Shown piece by piece: positions 10,388-21,500 of a stretch of 50,172 nt of DNA (positions within the stretch are counted from its first letter, which is position 1; each line of letters starts with the position of its first letter). The notes under the pieces were generated by a model, which saw nothing but the letters and a program-made list of their open reading frames with translations, had not been told where the DNA came from and did no database searches. The DNA comes from Lenisia limosa (Eukaryota > Breviatea). The stretch lies in the NCBI GenBank assembly GCA_001655205.1, contig LPNZ01010759.1:1-50172 (forward strand). The letters run 5' to 3'. The position numbers and the translations under genes are program-made.

Positions 10388-11908
10388 TTAAGGCTCATCC
10401 TCAGCAGCCATGTACACCTCATAGTCCTGTATCCTCTCCTGCTTCTCCTTAGCAAAGCGGCGCTTCCTTGAGTCCTTCAGTTGTTGCTTGCGTTGTTTGC
10501 CGGATAGCGACGACCGTCTACATATGTCAGGAATGAACAAAGGTGATGGTAGCGCAGACAATATCATCTAAGACACAATCACATCTTGCAAATCTGAAAA
10601 ATGTGTTAAGAAAATGAATAAATTGGAATATTAGTTTGAAATAATATCCCCATGATAAAGAGGCATATCAAATCATGATAGTCATTGTCACCCACTTAGG
10701 TTTGTGATCATTTGTTGGAGGGCTTCTACTTCTTGTTCGAAGGTCTTTAGAGCCATTCGATGAACGTTCGCGACTATTTCTAGTTGGTTCAGTGACAGAT
10801 TTCACCTCTTCGGTGTCGGACAGTGCTTCATCTTCATCCTCGGCTTTGTCCGAATCTGAAAATTGTCAATAAACCATGAAAAAAGTGGGAATAGGAGTCC
10901 AATTTTTGGTAAATAGACATTATGATACATATCTATATTTGCATATATCAAATATAAAAACCAACATATCCAGACGCTCCTTGACCTCCCCCCCACACGA
11001 ACCTGATGTATCTTGATCTTGCGTGAACCACAGTGGTTGGGCCCTTTCAAGAGCAGTGAATCCCTCAGTGTAGAACATATCACAGAGATCAGTGCGGGTC
11101 TCACGGTCCCATATCAACAGGTCCTCAATGTGGAACTGGCGTATACGATGCATCTGTGGGGTTAGAAATTACAGGTGATAATACAAAATTGAAGAAACTA
11201 AATAGCCTCCACATCACTTCCTCATAGAATTACAAAATTGTCACAACAATTAAGAATTATATATCATATGAAGACACTCAACTGTATGCTATATCCGGTA
11301 CTGAAAGATATGAAGAGGTTTTGTAAAGACACAGAGTTATCAGTGAAAAGAAAGATGCCCCCCGCCCCATACTGGGATTGCCTCGTTGTCAAACTCTTCC
11401 AATCTCATAAACCGAAGTCCCAGGAATCTCTAAATAAATAATAAGAGAAATGAAAAAGAGAAACCAAAGGAAAAAAAATATAATCCAAAGATTTGCCACC
11501 TTTCAGCATGTAGATTATATCATTTTATTTTGAAAGAACCTCAGCCAAAAAAGGGGTGTTCAATTATGGAATCAAATAAGCTCTTTGAAACCCCTCCCAC
11601 GTCTTCATAGCCGACCCATAGCTCCTGGGTGTTGAAGACCCGGTCCCAAGCCAAGCGTTTTATCACCTCATGCGCTGGCACGTGGCGTTTCTAACCTGGT
11701 AAAGTGGCTGAAGTGTTGACCACAAAGTAAGTGTCAAGACAAGGAAGAAGTTAGTGATATGAGGTATTTCCAAATAAAACACCTTTGTCAGTATCCATTC
11801 TAAAATAGTAGAAAGATGACATACTACATGACATGACAGGAACACAAAGCTTGTTGAAGATACAGACAGATGGAGGCTTACCTTTAGTTCGGATGATGCT
11901 GACGACAT
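10388..11908 (-). CDS. MJ1316 RNA cyclic-group end recognition domain protein
   Basis: Six exons join in phase into a complete 204-aa frame: 11908-11882, 11690-11601, 11429-11373, 11153-11003, 10855-10696 and 10517-10388. Residues 10 to about 95 form the MJ1316 domain (once DUF504): HEVIKRLAWDRVF, WVGYEDRFLGLRFM, then IPMHRIRQFHIEDLLIWDRE. These match the family's WD, GYEDR, IP-x-HRI and WDR motifs. The domain is predicted to recognise RNA ends bearing 2',3'-cyclic phosphate. It occurs in LENG9-type proteins and in archaeal stand-alone forms. The tail is acidic, then Ser-Arg rich (TRSRSPP), then strongly basic (SGKQRKQQLKDSRKRRFAKE), suggesting RNA binding and nuclear location. Donors at 11372 and 11002 are followed by G runs. 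The gene is head-to-head with PRMT7. Confidence 0.86.
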
Positions 11909-12439
11909 TCTTTAGCTCTTCAAAAATAACAATCAATAACTTCAAATAATATGGACACAAAGTGCCCTTAAAAGCGAGCAGTGATTTGAGGCGAAGGGCT
12001 CAGGGCATGTGGCGGGTGTTGTAATGGCGACGTAGATGGCCCTTCCCTTCTTCCCCCTTAGCTACTTTATTTTGTTTTATATTTTTCATTCTAACGATGC
12101 ATAGGCAGAAGGAAGAGGGCGATTTGCTTCTACTTTTCCACTTTTCATGAATATTTGCCGCGGCCGCAGTTCCCATTATGAGCAAAACAAGAGCTTTCTT
12201 TTCGATAAATTTGGATTAATTACTGATAAATTGATAAATTAGCAAAGTAAGAAGTACAGTGGTAACAAAAGAGAAGTCTACCTTTCTGCCTCATCAAAGG
12301 ATATCAGGAATTAGTTCTTTGAGTGGGAGTGAGTGTGGTTTGTATTGACTAACAAAATACGGCTTGTAGTGGAACAAAATATGCAATTCCCGTAAGAGAA
12401 TTTACCTCGTCCCACTTTTGACCTCTTCACACCTTTAGG
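11909..12439. promoter_or_regulatory. Divergent promoter region, MJ1316-domain gene and PRMT7
   Basis: The 531 bp separate two start codons facing apart, so both promoters are expected here. A small open frame on the minus strand (12185-12000) has no supporting feature. No tRNA-like or other structured element is evident. Confidence 0.5.
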
Positions 12440-15400
12440 ATGGACAGAGCGTTGCAGACAGCTCCCGAGATTTCTGAAGGAGTGGGAGGGGGGGACTTTC
12501 AGGACTTTCAGGACTTTACTTTTCGAGTAGGACTTTTCGAGTAGGACTTTTCGAGTAGGACTTTTTGGGGATTGTATTTCGTAATGATATGTTGCATTTT
12601 TAAGAGAGGAGGTATGAAGTCATATTTTGATTTTGAACAATATCCCTTGGTCTCATGCCCTTCCAGGCCGCGCGACTCTCGTCGGCGTCCGGGGAATACG
12701 ACGTGAAAGTCCCCTTAGATGACTGGCAAGTTTGGCATTGGGATGGGTGTTGTGGGATCTGATAGAGAAATTGTATTTTCACCATACCAGCTTGTATGAG
12801 CTATAGTCTTTTTCGTTTTTGATCTCACTTTCTTCCAGTCCCTGGTATCGGAAGCGTCCACTTATCTTGACCTGTTAAACGACCTTGATCGAAACGACAA
12901 ATACGACCAGGGCATACGCCAAGGTTAGGGGCCGTATGCAGTTTGTGTTGTGTCATATTGGGGCATTTGTTTTTGGAAAAGAGCGATAGATATTACATTA
13001 ATTTGAATAGCGCGTTGGAAAATGACATTTTCGTCAATATCTACCCTAATTTGGATTTTATGTGTCATTTCTCACTTACGTTGTAATGATTGGAATAATT
13101 TGAGATAAATATTCTTATATTTTTGATATTTTTACGCAATTTCCAAACTAATTTCTTTTCAATACCGTAACTCTTCCAGTGGTCCAGTCCATCAAGAACT
13201 GCCATGTTCTCGACATCGGTGCTGGTACGGGTCTGCTTTCTCTCATGGCCGCGCGTGCATGGTGGGTTTACCGTAATAGTACATAAGAAGGAAAGCATAC
13301 TTCTCTAAAATAGAGCATCCAGGCCTTTTTCTGGGCCGAATGTGAATCTCATTTCTTCACTTTCAAGTGCCTCTCACGTGACTGCAGTTGAAATGGTAGA
13401 GATTATGGCTAAAACTGCATCAGTTGGGGGGAGGGTGTCATTGTCATCTTATTTGTGTTGTGTTATTTTTTAGATTGATTTTCAGCACATCAAACCCTGT
13501 ACATTAGCAATTCACTATTCAGACTATTTGTGACCTAAATGGCTACAAAGATGTCATGAAGGTGCATAATTGCCGCTCGGACGACTTGACTATAGGCAAA
13601 GGCTCAATGGGTGAGGGGGCATTGTGAGGAAGCTATGAGACAGCATCGTCAACAAAAAAAACTCTCCTTGATAATAACATATAGCTCTGGCAAGATATAA
13701 TCTTTTATAAAAGTGATGTTCATCAAAAAGATGTGATTATCACATTATCCTCTATAACAGTTGAAGGTAAGCCTTCTATGCCGCGAAAAGCTGACGTAAT
13801 TGTCACTGAGCTGTTTGACACCCCCTTTATCGGCGAGGGTGCCATTCCTATCATCCGCAGCGCCTTGAAGGATTGTTGTGTCAAGGGTGCCAAGGTAGTC
13901 CCATGCAGTGGCTCTGTTTACTGCCAAGTGGGGGGGGGGCTGTTTGGCTTCATTNNNNNNNNNNNNNNNNNNNNNNNNNNNNNNNNNNNNNNNNNNNNNN
14001 NNNNNNNNNNNNNNNNNNNNNNNNNNNNNNNNNNNNNNNNNNNNNNNNNNNNNNNGTTTTCAGAAAGCTTCAATGCAGGCTCTTTGGGGCTTGAATCGTG
14101 TTCCTTCCCTCTCAGTGATGAACAATGTCGAGGCAATCTTGAGCCTTTGGAGGTGATTTAGGGTAACATTCAAAATTGGTGTCAGAGAAATGACAAGTCA
14201 TACTCAGTGTAATAGTCCACTCCCCCCCCCCCCANNNNNNNNNNNNNNNNNNNNNNNNNNNNNNNNNNNNNNNNNNNNNNNNNNNNNNNNNNNNNNNNNN
14301 NNNNNNNNNNNNNNNNNNNNNNNNNNNNNNNNNNNNNNNNTACATGTTACTAGAACTTTCAATACAGATTTTGAACATGTTATCCCACAGCCAGTGATAA
14401 GGATAGTATGAATCTTCTGGTTTCTTACCAGCTCTAGATTCAAGCGGATGAAAACCGCCTTGTTTGCCTTTCCGAACCCATAAAGGTGAGTACAATACAG
14501 GGTCTCCATTTTGGAGAAAATGGAAATAGTATATACTCATCATATTGTATTTATTTTGACATTGTGTTGATAAAAGCGATGTCCAATTTTATTAATGTTC
14601 GTCATTTAACTCAGTGAGTGACCATTTAGGCATTTACAGTTGACTTTGAGAATCCACCTGAGGATATTGTTCAAACTTTTCCTCTTGAAGTTTGCTGGGT
14701 GGAGCTCTGTTGTTGTTCATTATAGTATAGCTAAAACCAGACTTTTGGGCAACTTAGGGTTTTGGATTATCCATTCGCGCCTTCGTTATTATTTTTTATT
14801 TCTTTGGATTTTAATGGCAGATGATCTCATATGGTACTATCTTAACCGCATTTAATCAGAGTCAATATTTACCATCGCAGTTAAAGATAAATAAGTCTGG
14901 AGTAGCACATGGGCTTCTTTGGTGGTGGGATCTTGAAATGGCACCTGGTGTGATTCTCTCATGTGCCCCGTCATGGGCTCATCCTGAGGGTAAGCTTGTT
15001 TGATGCTTCCCAATCTGGCAAAATCACCACATATCAAAACGACTTATTTTTTTTATCTTTGATTATATTTGTTATGACCAAGTCAACTTGGTGCTTCAGC
15101 GCTGCAGATTCACATATTACCAAGTCTACCCTCTCATTGACTACTCCGTCTCATGTTTCTAACAACTCCAGCAAAGGGAACACCCCCTAATGCCGACCAT
15201 GCTTGGAGAGACCATTGGAAGCAGTGTGTTGTCCCCTTCAGTGACATAAAGGTGAAGCAGGGGGGGGGGGGNNNNNNNNNNNNNNNNNNNNNNNNNNNNN
15301 NNNNNNNNNNNNNNNNNNNNNNNNNNNNNNNNNNNNNNNNNNNNNNNNNNNNNNNGAACCTTGACACCCCAGAATGTTAGCCCGGGTCAAGACATCTCTC

Positions 15401-18400
15401 TGTTTGCCTTCTTGGATGACTTTTCTGTTTGGTTTTCTCATGGTATGCGAAGTTTGTTTTTATTGTTTTATGAGATTGTATCTTAACAACCTATTTTCAT
15501 TGGTTGTTTTGCTAGATAAAGCGATATTTATATCTTTTTTATATATTACATTTCTTTTTATTTCCCAGTTGTTCGAGGTTATGTAAACTGATAGCATGTT
15601 ACTATAAAATATGTAACTTATTTTGAATTTCTCGTATTCCTCTAATATTTTAGGTAAGTGGGAGTATCGTCTATCGTGTGTGAAAGTGTAAGGGATGGAT
15701 TATTTGTTGACTGATTGAGAAAACCTTTCAATACCCATTTCTTATTCCATATGAATATTATGGAGATTGCGAGTCTAGTATATTTGGGAACCTGCAGTGT
15801 CAGGAGGACAACCATGTCAGACGATTGTGTTTGGGGCTTGAAAACCCCAGAACACGAGCCCTATTGTATTGAAGAAACATAAAGAGCCTAGTTTAGGAAT
15901 TGACTTGGGATGAGGAGGGGCTCAAAAATTTAAAAAGAGGAATTGTAATTTTAATTTGTGAATCAAATATACGATGAACTGAACTAGTCTCTTAGCCTAT
16001 TTACGATATTACAATTGAATACACATTTTTTGCTATCGATGTTTACGTTCCTCTTTTACTGAAATAAAACTATCATTAAACACACTACTGCATTTAAGAT
16101 TCTTTTTTGTTTCCCAAATAACCACCTGTAGACTCCACCCCATCGCCACCCTCGTGCACCTGCCTTGCTCATGCCTGCTATACCCCAGATAGGCTCAGGG
16201 CCCTACACCATTCACCCACAACCGAGTTCTTTCGCTCTCTCACGAAAATGGTGGGCAAGAAAGATGGGTATTTTTGGTCACAATCGAAGAATGAATGGCC
16301 AATAGAGGAGCGTTTCCGATGATATGTCTTCTATCTAGACGATTTCAGTGAAATCCCTGTTTGCTTCTTAAACCATGATGATACATGAAATATTGTTTAA
16401 CATGGACCCCCAGAGCATGGCTAAGTCAGCAGGAGTCGTTATTTGCATCGGAGGTAACGGCCGAAACGCCTTGTTTGCCCAGCAAGCAGTAAGCTTTCCC
16501 CTTTATGTTTTAAAGGTTTTCCTTTTCTATTCCCAACCCTTCCGTTTGTGATTGAAGGGAGTCGTATGTGTCAGTGTTAGGGCTTCCCAACTATGCTGAA
16601 ATAGCGATATTGTTGGAGTGAATCACTCTTTTTATAGACCTTGGGCATCGTACAATTATTAGAAAATTCCTTCTGAAATTAAAGTCCTAAATATAATCTA
16701 ACTCACGCAAGTCATCTCTGTTACGGTTCTTTTCTTCAAAGGAGCTAGGTTTTGGAGTTATAACCTCATCAGGGTCGCCAAGCAGTGGTCATTGAAAGTG
16801 GCGGTATAGCTCAGAGAGTTACTGAAAGTGCCTTGATACTCTCCAACATCGGTTTGTTTTCGCCTCCATTTCAGTATCCAGATATGATATGGTTTTCACT
16901 TTATTAATCTTTCGCACCAAACATATTTGGTTTTGACCTTCCTGTGTTCATATTCAAGATAACTGATAATCTCATCACACCTCAGATGCCCCCATTGTGA
17001 ACTACAGCCAGGTCAACACACTACCCTCCATTACTGAGCTCACTAATGCCTGTGTCGCTTTTGATTTGGCGTTTTTCGAGTCACAAACAGACGTCATGTG
17101 GCAAATTGCAAGGCTTTCGTGAGTAGGGAATTTGAACCAGAAGATTTTCTTGTTTGGAAGACTATATTGTAGCTTTTCATTTAAAATCATTAAAGCTGCT
17201 ATCAATCCATTTTGTTCTTTTGATTTTCAGATCCCTCCTACAATCGCTCTTTGCCCTCTCTCCATCCCTGGCTGACAGGACACCCGATGTGACTGTTTGT
17301 TTACAGTTCTCTGCAGTGGAGTTGCCCCTCTTGAAAAGATCCCATGCATGGGTTTGGGGCTTGGTGGTTAAGTGAAATGATGAAATGATTGCGGTTGTGG
17401 TTTTTCTCTTTGGACCATGTTAATAATATGACTACTTGTGCACTTTCTTCCAATAATATGTATTTATATGGTGATTCAGTATTGGTATAATTTTCGACTG
17501 TGGAATAACAAAGTATACTGTAACAGCCTTCCCAAACTGTATCTTCAATCAATGAAAAGTCTTTCTTTTTTGTCACAACAAAGGTTTCGTCAGTTTCTGG
17601 GTTTGACCACTCCCCTCTTCACAAGGCACAGCAAAGGTTGGACTTGTCTGAATAAGTAAATTTATGATACAATCAGACTGTTTTATGTGAATGCAATACG
17701 ACAATCACTCTCATAACGGAGATCTTATCTTATTATCTCATTTACACACATTTCATTAACGCTTGTAGATGGTCAGATGATCTGTGTACGTACTCTCTAA
17801 ATCACTACAAATACAGCGTTATAGAGGAGGGCATCTTAGCGGAGTTCAACATCAAGGGTGGGTGGAGTCATAGTAGAATTGTAGGTATTACTATATCAAG
17901 TTAAAGCACCCATATTTTGGAGCAAACACGGTCTTTACATAATCCGCCGTCATATCTCCCATCCCGCAGATAACCTCCCGTCTCCGTCTGCAATTTCTGT
18001 TCCCCCTTGTGACGCTGTAGTCCTTTATGCAAGGCTAAAAAGTGAGAAAATATTGAGGATATATTAACGAAATTAAGAGTTGGATCGATTACTCCTCTCC
18101 ATAATTCAGGAAATGCAGATATTTTGTAGTTTGGCAGATGGAGACACATTTCTAGTTTTCCATTCGAAGTGTTGTATCCAGGGATAAATGAATAGGAATA
18201 TGGTTGATAGAGTACCATCCCAACTTCACTACTCAGTCAATGGGGGTACTTTGGACCTCGGCCCATGCCAAGACAAATCCACACCATATCACCAGGTAAG
18301 GGGGGTGCCTGAAGATATGGATTTTGGTTTATCTCTTTTTTGTATGTGATGTGATAGCAGTAGCGAGTGATTAGCAATCTTCATACCTTTATTCCTTGCA

Positions 18401-18485
18401 GTCTCTGCTCTTCTCGCGAAATGAAAAGAGCTCCTCTTTCCGTGCAGGTTTCACAAATGGCGAATTCACAGCAGCATGGTGTTGA
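12440..18485 (+). CDS. PRMT7: Protein arginine methyltransferase 7
   Basis: PRMT7 makes monomethylarginine on nuclear and cytosolic proteins using S-adenosylmethionine. I read at least 22 exons, nearly all phase-consistent. Exon 1 is 12440-12481 (MDRALQTAPEISEG). Then come 12839-12923 (LNDLDRNDKYDQGIR), 13180-13261 (VLDIGAGTGLLSLMAA, SAM motif I) and 13368-13422 (HVTAVEMVEIMAKTAS). Exon 13761-13927 has DVIVTELFDTPFIGEGA with the catalytic acidic loop. Exons 14881-14989 (LLWWWDLEMAPGV) and 15172-15251 (WRDHWKQCV) end the first half. The second, degenerate methyltransferase half, typical of PRMT7, spans 16132 to 18485, with CTCLAHACYTPDR, GVVICIGGNGRNALFA, AVVIESGGIAQRV and CVAFDLAFFESQTDVM. 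The last exon is 18402-18485, ending in TGA, with AATAAA just after. Gap 13955-14055 probably hides the exon for the loop after VYCQ. A tiny exon near 15798 is possible. Confidence 0.95.
12494..12566. repeat. Short tandem repeats in PRMT7 intron 1
   Basis: ACTTTCAGG-type units (two to three copies) run into a 17-bp unit with core CTTTTCGAGTAGGA (three copies), starting just after the G run of the exon 1 donor. Confidence 0.85.
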
Positions 18486-18538
18486 TTATCAATAAAGACT
18501 GAAGGGCTTTTGAATATAAAAAAGGCTGTTGGTATACG
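18486..18538. other. 53-bp spacer between convergent stop codons
   Basis: Lies between the PRMT7 stop (+) and the stop of the GPI ethanolamine-phosphate transferase gene (minus). It contains the AATAAA of PRMT7. The two 3' UTRs must overlap unless they are extremely short. Confidence 0.6.
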
Positions 18539-21500
18539 TTAAGACCGTTTGTCAAATGAATTTCGAGTACGTACATTTTGGATCCCCCCCCCCTCTAGAT
18601 TTGGGTTCCTCGGAGATGCGGAGAGCACAGCCCAAAAGAAGAAGGAGAAAACAATGGACCAATGGCAAGGCTTGCAGAGGTGGGGGGGATGTACTGTCAC
18701 AGCTCATTGTAATCCAATTTTTCAAGGGCCCCCGATCATACACTAAACCTACATATGATATGTCGGGTCAATGTCCCTCTTGATTAGCCCATAAATGTGT
18801 ATTACACACTAACACACGTCTAAGAAGCCTGGCCACTTTAGGCTTGAGGGAAACATAAAACCTAAACAAGTCAGACACAGCCTCATAGAAAAATAGGATC
18901 GTCAAATGTATATTACCTGATGAGTAACAGTTTTCTCTATTTGGCAGAAGTGCCCCTCTCCCCTCTCACCATAAAAAAACAAAGCGCTATTTGCAACATG
19001 GAGGGGAGCAGATAGTCCTAACCCGAACAACGAACTCGAGGCAACTCAAAAAGAGCACTATAAGGGTGATGGAAGAGAACTAAACGCATATGTGTGTAAT
19101 AATACTGGTACTCCCCCACAAAATTAATCTTCAAGCATCGCCCACAAAATTACCTATCTCCAAGCAGCACCCCCACTTCCCCAACCAAGCAATGAGAAGG
19201 TTGTATCTGGCAGAAGCCGTCCACGCCATCAAGATTATTAGAGATATTGGATTATAGTATAGTATTAATTCACCCAATCATTTGCCTTACAATTCTGTGC
19301 ACACAGCTTTCTGCGTGCCTCCCCAGCATACACATATGATATAACCCACCATCTTTGCTTCACACTATAACAACACAACCCCACCATAAGCACATCCGCC
19401 CACCCAAGACGCAGGCGACAACCGAGGCGAAGTACGTTTCGGAGTAGAGGAACGACATCAGGTAGAGCGAAATGATGAGGCGGAAGGTGAGAGCGGACAC
19501 CATCGCTGACACCAGGTAGTAAATCGAAATCTGCTGCATGAAAAAAGAAGGCTTTACTCAAGGAGAGAGAGAGAGGAGGGCTATTCATGTTCAACACTGA
19601 CATAAAAAGCAGATGGGTATAATATGATACAGTGTGTCTAAAGAGTGTCTCATGATAAGAACATTTTAAGCATCAACAGTATACGAAAAGCCTCAGGATC
19701 CATACCAGTTTTCTTCCATAGACCCCGGAGGAGCTCCAGAGAACCAGGGCCACAAGCATCAGGAAACCGTGCTTGTGAAGTGCCATGATGAGTGCCGAAA
19801 TGACAGGGTAGTTGTCGTATGACCACATTCCAACCTGCGGGGGTACGGTGATTAAAAGTGGATTTCTTTCTGGGAAAATCACTCCAAATGACTAGCGGGC
19901 TCTTTACGTTTGATCAAAGTTGAACAGAAGTGCACCCCCCTCACCTTGGCTGATACAACTTCAGCGTCCACAGAGAATCTGAATCGCAGTCCCATGAAAA
20001 AGACCAACCAGCCAAACGTCAGACTCAGGGCTGTGATACCTTGTCGGACCTGGCGTGGTGAGGGAGAGGATAGAAATCAGAAAAACAGTTCCCCCCCCCC
20101 CAGAAAAATAGAAAAAGAAAAGAAAAAAAAAGAACAGATGATGATGGGTTTGGTGAATCAAATCATTCTCATTTACCACAGCATACAGGGGACATTGACA
20201 CGTCGCAATCAGCCCGTTTGCAGTGGCAGTCCTGGGGGGCTTCGGGGGCTAAAAGATGAATGAGTTACAAATGTTATAACTAAAGCCAGCTTCAAGAAGG
20301 ATACGATGCCAAATGAGAACGTGAGGTTAGGTTATCTAGAGACTAACGAAATCAGACAATAAATGGTATAACGGTACATTGGAGGTCTCTCAATGGGGAA
20401 AGCCGAACTGGTCACATATTGANNNNNNNNNNNNNNNNNNNNNNNNNNNNNNNNNNNNNNNNNNNNNNNNNNNNNNNNNNNNNNNNNNNNNNNGGGGTAT
20501 GTTTTCGTACTGACTGGGCACGTACAGGGCGCGTGCTCACCCAACCACAGCCGGATGGCAACGGGGTGGATGACAGAGAACACTGCCACGCATCCCGAGA
20601 CCATGAACAGCTGTAGCGCTGACGAGGAGTTTACTGAGAAGTAGACCAGGAATATTGACAACGGACTTGCGAGAAAGGCGATTGGCCGCCGCCCGAGAGA
20701 GGTGCCAATCTGCTCGGATGAGGGGTATAGGAAATGGATTAAGCATTGACAATAACTTGACTTTATTTGGATCTCATTTTGTCAAAGAGTTTTTTTGTCA
20801 TTATTCCAAACTCATGGAACCTCACCTGGACCACAAAGATGATGTACGCGACGACACCGAGGGGGTGCAGGCCGGCAACATAGAGCCATCGCAGGGGCTT
20901 GGTGAGACGGATACCCTGAAATCGTTAGGGGATCATAAATTGCGCTTTATATTTTGTCATTATGAACTTGTCTCAGAAAGCGCAGGGATAATATCAATAA
21001 TTTTTGCAATTATTTTGGAAACTATCGACACAATCATGGTAATGACGACCCACCATAGCGCATATACAGAGCACAGCGTCGGAGATGCTCCAAGGGTCAG
21101 CCAGGGCAGAGGCTATGAAGGCATCTACAGCGATAGAGAACCTGCGGGGGAGTGAATTGTGTAACAAGTACATGTATATGACATTAGCCATCCCCCCAGC
21201 TTGACATCAGTCATCCCACCTTGACATTAGCCGGGTCTTGGCAGGACCAGTAAACAAGTCGATAAAGAACTTGCCACCCGTTGTGATGGGTGTTGTTACT
21301 GTCTGGAGGAGGTAAAGAACAGGAACTCAATAACTGAAAAACAACTCTTTTGAGAAAAAATTGTACGAAATCACTCAACCCCCAACCTCCACAAAGCCCG
21401 GAACAAGGTCCATTTGACTGCATTTTCCGCTGTAGAACTGCCTGAAGCGGTGGAGCAGCACCAGTCCATAGAGGACAAGCAGGTAGTACATAGGACGTAG

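Noticed and set aside
18594-18682. + strand exon RFGFLGDAESTAQKKKEKT flanked by a C-run acceptor and G-run donor
   Set aside because: PRMT7 has already ended at 18485 and nothing continues it. The minus strand gives an in-phase, hydrophobic terminal exon with a stop for the GPI enzyme gene. Kept only as a note in the findings.
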